A stretch of DNA of 64,000 bases from positions 8,595,057 through 8,659,056 of the forward strand of contig OZ014415.1 in NCBI GenBank assembly GCA_963965975.1, in the 5' to 3' direction. The translations under genes and the position numbers were made by a program. The notes under the pieces were generated by a model, which had not been told where the DNA came from, made no database searches, and was given only the letters and a program-made list of their open reading frames with translations. How positions within the stretch are numbered: the first letter of the stretch is position 1; each line of letters opens with the position of its first letter. This DNA comes from Xestospongia bergquistia (taxonomy: Eukaryota; Porifera; Demospongiae; Haplosclerida; Petrosiidae). Below, one piece after another: positions 38,377-48,966 of the stretch.

Positions 38377-41300
38377 ATGGCCACTTCTGAATCTGATCGT
38401 CCACTTCAGAATAACGTACCGCCTTCAGGGATCCAGAAAGCAGATTTTCCTACTCGCGTACCAACTTCTGGATTTCCTGCTAGACCATTAACACGCTATA
38501 CTGCAGGAAAAGGTGAGCAACGTCAGTTTTAATACCTACCTTTCATAAGGTGATAAATCATAAAGGTACAGGACAGTGGATAATAGAATATCAAGCTGAA
38601 CAAAGAAGAAGGCTAAAAGTGACTCTAACATCAGCCATTAAAGAACAAGACATTGCATTGAAAATGGAGAGTACACACCTCACAGCACCTGGAAACACTC
38701 CAGCATCAACTAGCGCAAGACATCGAAAAATATTGGACGAGAAACTACTAGTAAACAAGTCCTATCCTGAGTGTTCATATATTATACCTGCTTCTTCTTT
38801 TAGTTGAGACTAGGATATGTTGAAGAACCTGCAGATTTATGTATTAGTAACGTCAGTAGTATGGAACTACAATCAGTAAGAGACCTTTAAAATATGTAAC
38901 ATTCATCACTTCATCTTTAGTTCTCTGACCATCACATGTCTGAATTTACTAATCTAGTTCGTATTTGTGCCTCAGATAACTACCTACCTTTAGGTAACCA
39001 ATGGATCAATACTGATAGATGGATGGATAGATTTATAAATAGATGGTTAGACATTTTATGAATCTTTTTTCACAGAGGCTTTTGAATTATTTCCCGTGTT
39101 AGAAGACCTGGAGCTCTCTCTTAATAATATCTCTAATATTTCCATCAGATTCAATTCGTTTCCAGCATTAAATAGACTAGATCTCTCCTACAATAATCTC
39201 TCAGGAACAGCCATTGTTGCTTTAGGGAGTTTACCACTTTTAAAAGAGCTTCATTTAACAGGTACAATGTCATCTTTCAACCATACATTCATTTTTCATC
39301 TATTCACTTCTACCAAATATTCCTAGGTAATAATATTGTTAGTCTTCCATTGGAAATGTCAAGACCACAGGAGGTTCCTAATACAACAAACAGGTATTAT
39401 AAACACATACAATTTAAAGAACACTTACCTATTAATATTATCTTTAGTAGTACTTGTTTGAAAATCAGGTTCCCAAGATTGGAGAAACTTTGGCTAGACG
39501 ATAACAGATTAACAGATACTACAACATTTGCAATATTAGCTGGACTAAGAAAGTGAGTGTTAAATATAATAAACACATTGTTATAATTTGTGCCAGATTA
39601 AAATATTTGAACTTGGACAATAATGAACTATATAAAATACCACATCTTAAATTATTGGGCACTAGTTCCATCCAACAACACCAACATGACGAGTTACCTC
39701 AAATTCACACTAAGAAAGTAGAAGAACTTATCAAGACAGATGCCTTAATTGACAGTTCTTCCTCTCCTCCTCCGTCAGAAGAGCAACCAGTACAGTCTCA
39801 ACATATGACACATCTTTCATCTAATGCACCTTTCCCTCAACTATACACACTCAGTTTAATGAACAATATAGTACGTCATAATACTACAAGTAATACTGAA
39901 TAAACACTATTTTTAGATAATCAATAGTGAAGGATTGATAGCTTGTGGTACATGGCCAGCACTAAAAGAAGTTATTATTACAGGCAATCCTATAGTCAAT
40001 GTGAATAATGGTATGTTAATGTTACATTAAATATTACTTCTAGATGTGTTTAGTATTGTCATTAATTTGCTGTAGGACTACCACATATTATAAAGCAAGA
40101 GCTAGTAGAACGTGATGGTATATCAATTATCAGGTTAGGAAAACTGGTTTAACAAGATTTGATATCCAGTCATACTATACAATTAACAGATCAAAACCAA
40201 CTGTTGTCAGAAAGTCTTGGATTACCAACAAAGCTAAAGATTTCAAAAAGGTGGCTGTTTAATTGTTATAACATGTATTGTTGAAATAATGCTTCTCAGA
40301 TATCACTAGCTCCACCTCCAACTATACCAAAGAGACCACTCCTCTTAGCATTGGAACCTCCACCTCTCCCCCTCTCTCTGACAGCAGGTGGCGATAAAGA
40401 CGATTATAATTTTGATGAAAATCTTTCAGAAGACTCGACATTATCTTATCATACTAATTCAGTTAGTGATGGGAGAACTAGTCGAGCAAGTCCTGGTATC
40501 TTTTTGACACAAGTAAAAACAAACTTGACTGTTAATTATGATGTCTAATTAATTTCATTAGCCTCAAAATGAAGAGGAATTGGACCAAAAGTCACACACA
40601 CACCATACAACGACCCTGCCCACTCCTAATAAGTCTGTTGTTATGGGAACAATGGAAATAGCTTTGAAGGAAGAAAAGAGTGTGGCTGAAGAATACAAGA
40701 GAAAACGGCAAAAGGAACAAGAGGACTTTAGTGATATCCCTGAAAAATATAAAGGATTTGAAAGTCTTCTTGTTGCAAAGGAAGATTATTATGATGATGG
40801 ACCACCACTACCAACAGGTAAAATGGATGTATAACATGTTCAATGGATGAATAAAATATTCAATAGATGCATGATAATGTTCAATGGATGTATAAAGTAT
40901 TTAATGGATGAATAATGTATTCAATAGATGCATGATAATGTTCAATGGATGTATAAAAGTATTCAATGGATGTATAACATATGCTATTTATTTTGACATA
41001 GACACTTACAGTTGTGCTCGTGCATTGAAGCATGCCCTCAAAAATCCTCTGTTATTAACTAATATTAACAAATCCTCTCAACTTGTCACGTCCACAACAA
41101 CAACACCTCAAGTCTTCCAATATCTGAAGAAAACGGTAACATTAATGTTTAATGTACACCCACACACACTCTCTCTCTCTCTCTCTCTAGCCCTCAACAG
41201 AACAGTACCACAACATACCAGCAGTGAGTACAAGACAACAAGAAATAGATGTTGTTCTTAATGATTTAAAAACACACGAGATAACTGTGGAAACTAGTCT

Positions 41301-41772
41301 TGTGGATATTATGAATAAAAAAGAGAAAATCATGTTATCCAATACAACACAAAATGATCAAAGAAGAACATCGCAAGAATCTCTTACTGAAAATGAAGGA
41401 AAAAAATTATTCAAATATGTAAGAATTACAAAAAAATCTCATAGCACAATATTAACATATTTGTCAATTCTTCATACTATCGATGTTAGAGGACACATAG
41501 ACTTAGTATAATACTATATACAGTACATCCCTGCTACTATAACTATTTGCTCAGGCCCATGGAGGGATTAGTCTGTAGTTTTAAACCCCCTACACACACA
41601 ATTACCATATTTGGTACACAACCATCTTATTTTTTCTATACAGCTTCAAGTTAAATATAATCACGTACGTGAGAAGTCACTAGAGACATTAGCAGCACTA
41701 GACTCAGTCCAAATGCTAGCAAACTCAAGTTCAGGAATGGGTCTACAAACACAACCATCATCACTAGTATAA
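38377..41772 (+). CDS. XRRA1: XRRA1-like leucine-rich-repeat protein
   Basis: The start is MATSESDRPLQNN. Early exons are 38377-38512, 38566-38750 (GTGQWIIEYQAEQRR) and 38804-38875 (LRLGYVEEPADL). LRRs follow: LPLEAFELFPVLEDLELSLN, FPALNRLDLSYNNLSG, LPLLKELHLTGNNI, FPRLEKLWLDDNRLTD and LKYLNLDNNELYKIP, with a small intron between most repeats. The second half is charged and disordered (KRKRQKEQEDFSDIPEKYKG). The last exon ends in VQMLANSSSGMGLQ-type sequence at 41770-41772. The pattern F-P-x-L-E-x-L-x-L-S-L-N followed by LDLSYNNLS matches XRRA1 (X-ray radiation resistance associated 1), a poorly understood protein. A generic LRR protein is the alternative. The stop is 80 bp from the SREK1 stop. 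Confidence 0.7.
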
Positions 41773-41852
41773 TAGTGTTTTTTTTGTGTGTATTATTGTG
41801 AAAGATATTTAAAACATAAAATAATCAAAGAATTCTGGTAGAAATAGTTCTC

Positions 41853-43179
41853 TCAGTCTGAAGAGGGACTGCTGTGTCGGTCATCATCTTGTCCTGAGAG
41901 TGGACTATTATCAGAATAATGTACCTTCCCTAAAAACATAACAAGATTTTACTATAAACAATTCTATAGACAGCCCGAGTTGTACAATAATTTTAACCCT
42001 GTATGCACAAAACATAAAATCACACCCCTAATTACCTTCTCTTTCATGAGGGGGTGGAGAAGGAGATAATGATACAGAGGGAGATCGCTGCTTTTTATGT
42101 TTCTTTTCTTTCTTGGATTTTTTACTTTTCTTTCTCTCAGGACTCGGACTAGGGGTAGCTGACAAGTCTCGTTCTCGTGTTTTCTCATAATCACGATCTC
42201 TATTCCGCCTATTAAATAAACAAAATAACTAAGACAATAATTAGTTTACATACCTTGAAGATTTGCGTCGAGGTGAGGGAGAACGACTTTTGCTGTAAGA
42301 TCGTCGACGTCGGTCTCTTTCAGGCGATCTGGAGTCAAATAATTTTATGAAATTAATACATTTTTAATACCTTCGACGATGGGAGTAATATTGACGAGGA
42401 GGGGACCTGGAACGCGATCTTCTATCCCGATAACCTCCTCTGCGACTATCACTACAAAATAAAATGGCTCAAGTAATCATATTACCACATTACCCTCGAT
42501 AGGGAGAGTAACCACGGTGACGAGGAGACCACGAAGGACTTTGTCGACGATATCTCTCACGAGAGGGAGATCGCCTCCGTCTATCCCGTGATCTAGATCT
42601 CCTGCGTTCTCGAGACCTAATTAGAAATGTAATTAAAGAAGCAGTCCCTTAAAGGTCAAAATTACCTTGAGCGACTTCTGGAACGTGAATCTCTCCCTAG
42701 AGGTTAAAATCACACACCCCATTATCACAATAAGAACACTGTACCTGGTTCAATAGCAGTAGATATAGCATGAGTTGCCTGGCGTACCTTCCTCATTGCC
42801 TCATCGACTTCTCTCTGTGCCATTTCAGGTGTTTTTCCCTGTGGCTTAACTATAGCATTTTTGCTGTGATTGACTCTACAGATAAAATGTGATATAATTA
42901 TATAAAATACTATAACTAGCATAGATGCATGAATATTATATAATGGATGAGTAAATAATTTAATGGAGGAATGAATGAATGAAGAAAGCATGTTAATTTT
43001 ATGCATCACATAAGTCAGTGACCACATACATTAGTGAACCTTTCTAAAACTTAATAATACTTACATATAAAGTCTGGAGTTTGAAGTGCGTTATAAATAG
43101 AATTATTAATAAATACGTGTTTAAATGGTCTGTGCATCATGTGTATACAATTTAATATATGTGTGTGCAAAGAATAGTT

Positions 43180-43213
<34 letters not shown>

Positions 43214-44892
43214 CACAATGGTAATTTCAATGTGATAGTCATGTGACGGTCATACAACAGTCATGTGACAAACATGATAGTCACATAGCAGTCACATAAT
43301 AGCCATGCAATAACCATATGATAGTCATGTGAAAAGTAAAAAGCTACACAACGAACACTGGCAATCATAATTATGATGACATACAAGATACATGTGACAG
43401 CCATGTGACTCACTTGATGGGACGATCACCAAACATAGCTCCATTGTATTGTAGAGCTATTTGAACTGACTCTGGATTGGTAAATTCAACAAAGGCAAAC
43501 CTGAGGAGACATCACCATATATGGTATATACTACAACTAACCGAGTGGGTTGGGTTTCGTCTCCTGCCATTCTAACATAACGAATTTCACCACAAGTTTG
43601 GAAAAAACCCATAACTTGGTCCGCCATAAGCTAAAAAAAATTTTTAAAATTATACATATAAATGTACATTTAAGATAATTTCTATCCACCCATCCATCTT
43701 TCCCATACCGTGCTACTTAAATTCCCGACGTAAATAGTCCTTCTTATCTCATCAATCTTTGTTGGATCAACATTGCCGGTAATAGTAGGAGTCGATGGAA
43801 TAACAGAGCCTCCAACACTGAGCACAGCTGAATTCTGGGCAGAATTATTAACATCATCAAATGATTGTAAATTTGCTGATATAGAGGTTGCTACAGCCTG
43901 TGCCTGCTCTATTGCACTAGCCAGTGGATTCTGCAACTATGGTAATATAAAGTGCAAAATAAAACATCATGAAGAAAGATAAATGGCTGTCCAATGGATT
44001 AGAGAAGAGAGGGAATGTTTTGATTGGTCCTCTAACCTGGGAATACTATGAGGATACTGGCTTTTATTATGGTGACTTAGGATGGCTATCATTAGTAAGT
44101 TATAGGCTAGTGAACATCAGTACTTACCATAGTGTCTTAGGATGGCTATCAATAGTAAGTTATAGGCTAGCGAACATCAGTACTTACCATAGTGTCTTAG
44201 GATGGCTATCATTAGTAAGTTATAGGCTAGTGAACATCAGTACTTACCATAGTGTCTTAGGATGGCTATCAATAGTAAGTTATAGGCTAGCGAACATCAG
44301 TACTTACCATAGTGTCTTAGGATAGCCACCATTAGCAAGTGTGTGAACATCAGTACTTAATACAGTGGGCCATATCAAATTTAACTTACTAATGGTGCTT
44401 GTGGTGTTCCTAGAAGACTGCTTTGTGGAGTCGGCAGTAAAGGGGTGGAGTTAGAGTTACCAAATAGGGCAGGGTTTGCTACTGCTACAGCAGGAGCAGC
44501 TAATGACATGGCAACTGATTCATCTGGAATAACTTCTAACAGATAACAATATGATTAAGTGGGTGTGGCATAAAGTTATGTAAGTGTGGCATACCATAAC
44601 GTGACTGAGATATAATTAAAGCTCGATCTATGAATATTGTATTAGAAAGATGTAATGCTGTTTCAACTGATGATCTTTCTTTGTAAGTGACAAAACATAC
44701 TTTAGAAGGAATATCAATACGATCCTCACTATAAATTTAGGAACAGTCAAAAAACAAAGAATATAAAATAACTTACTCCTCAGGAAACAGTCTAATTTCG
44801 TCAATGTCTCCTAGATAACTGAGCAATTCCTTCATCTGTCGATAGGAGGCCTTTGGGCAGATATTTGTCACTTGGACTGTACAGATCGCCAT
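41853..44892 (-). CDS. SREK1: splicing regulatory glutamate/lysine-rich protein 1
   Basis: SREK1 (SFRS12/SRrp86) is an SR-related splicing regulator. The first exon starts MAICTVQVTNICPKASYRQM with a first, divergent RRM (MKELLSYLGDIDEIRLFPEE). A linker rich in Ala/Gln/Ser follows (LASAIEQAQAVATSI). The signature segment NVDPTKIDEIRRTIYVGNLS opens the second RRM, which continues with GEIRYVRMAGDETQPTRFAF and FGDRPIKVNHSKNAIVKPQG. The C-terminal exons (41853-42720) encode an RS/RD-type domain (SRSRSRERR-like, then KKSKKEKKHKKQRSPSVS) ending SPSSD. It is shorter in the RS tail than the vertebrate protein. The upstream region is shared with TRMT10A. Confidence 0.93.
43225..43405. repeat. TCATGTGAC-type short repeats in SREK1 intron
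   Basis: About ten copies of GTCATGTGAC, GTCACATAGCA, AGCCATGTGAC and related words occur in 180 bp. They are the densest block of a motif also seen near 16230, 18430, 18690, 19200, 19320, 22730, 26140 and 32620. Confidence 0.6.
44041..44350 (-). repeat. 60-bp dispersed repeat, five units, inverted (SREK1 intron)
   Basis: Units of exactly about 60 bp alternate TTAGGATGGCTATCATTAGT with TTAGGATGGCTATCAATAGT, followed by AAGTTATAGGCTAGTGAACA and TCAGTACTTACCATAGTGTC. The alternation shows a two-unit (120 bp) higher-order duplication. It is the reverse complement of the arrays in FARSA and TESK introns. Confidence 0.88.
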
Positions 44893-45015
44893 CTTGGAGC
44901 CGCACGTTTTTGTACAACTGCGCGTGCTCAGTTAATATATGAATAATAAATAGCTGACAATTATGACTTTTAATTAAATTATCAGGAAGAAGGGTGTGGC
45001 TGTTTACTTGCACAC
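44893..45015. promoter_or_regulatory. bidirectional promoter region SREK1 / TRMT10A
   Basis: 123 bp lie between divergent ATGs (177 bp if TRMT10A starts at 45070). GC-rich words near 44890-44930 (GAGCCGCACG, CTGCGCGTGC) stand out from the AT-rich surroundings. Confidence 0.6.
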
Positions 45016-46077
45016 ATGTTCCTTATTCGAAGTGTATGTCCTTCTCTCTTATTAAGAAAATCTATTAAAATGGCCACAGCCTGGACTGGCCCTGAAGATA
45101 TCACACAACAGTCTCTAGATGATTCTTCTGATGATTCTAACAAAGACGGCAATAGTAAGGATGAACCTCAGCAACAAGTGGATCACTTGTGGATGAGACC
45201 AGACATTAAGCAGAAAATTCAGACTAAATTAAGTGAGAGGTCTTTTGGTGGTACACCCTATGTTGATCTCTCACGCAATGCTCAGAAAAAATTGCTTCAA
45301 ATTCACATGAAAAAAGAAATGAAAAAAATAAAAAGGCGCCAAAAACCGATTGAACTATCTAATAGAGCCAGTGAAGAAGATAAAGACAGATTATCAAAAA
45401 AGGATCATAAAAGACTTCAGCGTGAAAGAGTAAAACAGGCTTTGAAAACAGGTTTAAAGGTAGTCATTGACTGTAGCATGCAGGAACAAATGTCACCCAA
45501 AGAACTGAGCCGTTTAGCAAGACATATACAATTTGCTTATTCCTCAAATCTTCGAGCAGAATATCCATTTCATCTTTATTTAACAGGTCTGAAAAAAGAC
45601 AGCAAATTATATGAGACTTGTAACCAACAGTGTTCTGGTTTCTCTAATTATCTCCTTGATGCTGTAGAGACAGACCATCATGAATATTTCAAGATGGAAT
45701 CACTAGTTTATTTAACACCAGATTCACCAAATCCATTAGTCAATCTTGACCCTACTAATGTCTATATAATTGGTGGCCTAGTAGATGAATCAATTGACTG
45801 GGGACTGACTTTTGAGAGAGCTAGCAAAATTGGATTAAAGACTGCTCGATTACCAGTAGATATTTACATGGAAAAAACTAATCCAAGTAGCAACTATGTT
45901 TTACCACTCAACCAAGTGATAGATTTATTGTTGGATATTCATTCTGGCAAGAGTTGGATTGATACTCTACCAGTTCATTTAGCACAGAGGAAAGGATTTG
46001 CACTTAAATCAGAGTTTATAGAAAAGGAGAGAAGTGATGTGGTTGAAGGTAAAGATGAACCAGAAAATAGTTTATAG
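45016..46077 (+). CDS. TRMT10A: tRNA (guanine-9-N1)-methyltransferase TRM10 family
   Basis: This SPOUT-fold enzyme methylates G9 of cytosolic tRNAs. It is a single exon of 353 codons. The in-frame ATG at 45070 (MATAWTGPED) gives 335 residues, close to human TRMT10A (339), and is the likelier start. The extra 18 residues, MFLIRSVCPSLLLRKSIK, would resemble a mitochondrial presequence and could be an alternative start. Basic helix-rich N-terminus: KRRQKPIELSNRASEEDKDR and KKDHKRLQRERVKQAL. Catalytic core: GLKVVIDCSMQEQMSPKELS, YLTPDSPNPL, YIIGGLVDESIDWGLTFERA and TARLPVDIYM. The C-terminal end is acidic. The gene is intronless, like CUTC. Confidence 0.93.
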   Translation: MFLIRSVCPSLLLRKSIKMATAWTGPEDITQQSLDDSSDDSNKDGNSKDEPQQQVDHLWMRPDIKQKIQTKLSERSFGGTPYVDLSRNAQKKLLQIHMKKEMKKIKRRQKPIELSNRASEEDKDRLSKKDHKRLQRERVKQALKTGLKVVIDCSMQEQMSPKELSRLARHIQFAYSSNLRAEYPFHLYLTGLKKDSKLYETCNQQCSGFSNYLLDAVETDHHEYFKMESLVYLTPDSPNPLVNLDPTNVYIIGGLVDESIDWGLTFERASKIGLKTARLPVDIYMEKTNPSSNYVLPLNQVIDLLLDIHSGKSWIDTLPVHLAQRKGFALKSEFIEKERSDVVEGKDEPENSL

Positions 46078-46394
46078 TATATTTTCATGTTAATTATATT
46101 GTTACTAATATTAACAGTATAATCTGGTTTATACCCTAATATGCAGTGAGAACTCATTCTACTTATAATATACTGACCAAAAGGTCAGCTAAGAACTAAT
46201 TTTCATACTAGAAAAACGAGTTTGGTTATTGAATATGTAGTAATGTATCATTAGTTAATAGCGAGTACAGCTTTTAGTAATTATTTTATTACTTTCTTCT
46301 ATTGTCATTTATAAAACATTACGTAATTCCAAGTGAGTTAACTCTCTCTCTCCCCCACTCCTCGCTTCCTCTTTCTCCCTTCACCAGCAATAGT

Positions 46395-46598
46395 ATGGCA
46401 ACTGATGATAGTCCATTTTCATCTATACCCAGGTCATATTTTGAGAGTCATCGCGACTGCCCAGAAGTGAAGTTGTTACTTGATCTATTGCCTGTGGAAG
46501 ATATTCAGACACATTGGTCATTAGTAGAAGGAATAAAATGGAAAGTGATCACATTTGGAAGTCCTTTAACTGAGATACTCAATGGTCCCCCCTCATGA
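46395..46598 (+). CDS. small uncharacterised protein, 67 residues
   Basis: MATDDSPFSSIPRSYFESHR is followed by DCPEVKLLLDLLPVEDIQTH and WSLVEGIKWKVITFGSPLTE. I do not recognise it. The codon pattern and amphipathic Leu-rich helix look protein-like. A long pyrimidine tract ending CACCAG lies ten bases before the ATG, like a 3' splice site, and a weak donor (CCAAGTGAGT) lies at about 46330, so there may be a spliced 5' UTR. AATAAA follows the stop by about 15 bases. It could be the last exon of a longer gene. Confidence 0.45.
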   Translation: MATDDSPFSSIPRSYFESHRDCPEVKLLLDLLPVEDIQTHWSLVEGIKWKVITFGSPLTEILNGPPS

Positions 46599-46802
46599 AG
46601 GTATATCTACAGCAATAAAAAGAAGAAAAGAAATATGGAAAGAAAAAGACAGGAAATGTTTTTAAATTATAAATTAACATTACTGACTACCAGTTAATAA
46701 TTCTATTTATGTTTCCATTATTAGTGTTTTTATTCTACACTAACATACTCTTCAGTAGTTTAAATAGATTATGAAAATAGATTATGAAAAAATAAAAAAA
46801 AA

Positions 46803-47240
46803 ACCCTTGTGTGTTGCCCAAACGATTCCTACTCGCTCACCCACTCAGGCTTCCACTTAGGCTCCAGGATTCCCTGCTATTGCTAGCTGGGACCGCCACC
46901 TGGCTTGGTAACCCTCGTCTTCGCGAGGTAATCCTGGCTGGAGCATCGCCCTAACTTAAAACCAGCCGTACGGGATTCCAGCTCTTAGGGAATGTCGCAT
47001 TCAGGAACCGGGAACCACAAATACACCAGCCTCATCTCGTTTAAAGGGAGACTACCAGCCCTATCCTAGTCGGCCTTTCGGATACTCCGTAGAGTATGCT
47101 GGTAACCATCTCAGAGGTCTGATGCATTGCAGAACGCTGGCCCACAACACACTGGCACTCATGACTGTTTCAGTTTCTTTATATATGTACGTAAGATTTT
47201 GTCTTCATGCTATTGTGGGGCGCAACTGTGTACGGCTATG
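46803..47240. other. GC-rich gene-free block, possible mobile-element remnant
   Basis: Roughly 430 bp have clearly higher GC than everything around them (for example CGTCTTCGCGAGGTAATCC, CCAGCCGTACGGGATTCC, CGGCCTTTCGGATACTCC). There is no ORF and no splice-flanked exon. An A-rich run (AATAAAAAAAAAACCC) lies at its left edge, so on the minus strand the block ends in a T run. Candidates are the tail of a non-LTR element or a pol III-type transcript. No tRNA or rRNA fold was recognised. Confidence 0.4.
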
Positions 47241-47826
47241 AATCTCATTAACGGTAACTGAATGCGACAGAATTGATAAACAAAATAATTAAAATTAAGA
47301 CTATATTCTAGAATAAAACTACTCCAGCAAACTAGAACAACACTACTAATTTATAATCATATTTTAATTTTATAAGGGCTTAAAAAAATAAAAATCCTTA
47401 CCTAAACACTTTTCCTCTATCTATTATTAATGTTATTTTCTCCTACACAAACATACCCTTCCACTCTACTTCTACTTCAATTCATTCTGTATTACATGTA
47501 CACATTTCTACTTCAATTCATTCTGTATTACATGTACACACTTCTACTTCAATTCTACACTACCTCTACCAAATTTGTAAACATGGACCATTCATTAATT
47601 CAATACAATGAGCCAGTTACAGTTTTGTTAGTTGAAGTATTTGCTTTCCTTTTTCTTCTTTTTACATTTAGGACAAACATTTTATTTGTATTTTAGATTT
47701 TATTAAAGACAAAATAGCTATCAAAAATTTAATATATCATAAAGTTTAATACACGGACAGCAAATTACACAAATCCATAAGAAGTATGTATTTATTTGTA
47801 TCATAGAAAATCAAAGATGTTCCTTT
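47241..47826. other. AT-rich intergenic region with short duplication
   Basis: No gene was seen. A direct duplication of about 37 bp occurs at 47467-47545 (units beginning CTTCTACTTCAATTCATTCT and ending TTACATGTACACA). The reading frame over it is hydrophobic only because of the repeat. Confidence 0.5.
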
Positions 47827-48931
47827 TTAGTTAGTAACATTGGATGGTTTCAATAAATCTTTCATAGCATCCAATGTACCATTATTATCTGATGGTCTTA
47901 TGCTTAATAAATCTGAAATAAGAACAATATTAATAATAACTAATTATTATTATTAATAAACTGACCACACATTAATTCATATATATTAATATTCTCCACT
48001 GGACCAGCGCGATATTTTTCTTTGAATGCTGGTCCATGAGATAAAAATATGGCCTACATAATAAAATAAATACCATTAATCCATAATTATAATTTCTTAC
48101 TCTCATAAGAGGTTCTCTGTTATCGTAACCATGTTCACCTATACTTACTGTTGATGGATAATCTTCCCTGAATTGGTTGAATTATTACATTGAGTATTAT
48201 TCGTGTAATACTTACGTGAATTTTATATAAGATCCAAGTCTAGCAATAATAAATATGTCTCCATATCGTCTGTGTAAGGAAGCAGAAATCAATATTGTGA
48301 GATCTATACATGCAAATGATGTAATAAATTAATACAAATATGTAATCTAGATACATTAGCAACTGTCCTTAGTATAGACGTGTCCTCAATTATAATTAAG
48401 TAACCAAGTGTGAGTGTCATTTATAAAGAGGGTTCTAAAGGTTCTACTAACTGTTTATTATAATGTCCAACATGAAATTCTTCAGGTGCTTCATCTTGTA
48501 AGTAAACGTCAACTGGAGCATTAGTGTTTGTGGCGTTCTAAAACAGTTAAATATAAAACATTGTGCAGTTAATATAATTAATGTATCACCTCTTTTATGA
48601 TGTTATAAATAGTATTTATTATCTCCGGATCTAAGAGATAGATTAATGAACAGATAGAGAAATGAATGGTTGGACATATAAACAAAATCAGTGGTTGGAT
48701 TGATGCAGGGATAAAGTAATTCTACCTGACTCATTTATATAAAGAGATACAAATACTCCATACTCTTCATGTTCTAACACATCACGATAGCTTTCTGGCA
48801 ATAACTGCAAAATAATTATGAAGGCTCAATAAATTGTTAGAAAATAGAGAAATCATAACGTACATCAGGAATTAAAATTACAATATCTTGTTGTTCTACT
48901 GTTGCCATTCCTGCATAGAAAGAGAGAGAGG

Positions 48932-48966
<35 letters not shown>

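Noticed and set aside
43969..44325. Plus-strand ORF with repeated [18 protein letters not shown]
   Set aside because: Translation of the inverted 60-bp repeat array in a SREK1 intron.
47430..47696. Hydrophobic 88-codon ORF
   Set aside because: Its hydrophobic part is a direct duplication of about 37 bp, no splice or promoter context, and no family resemblance.
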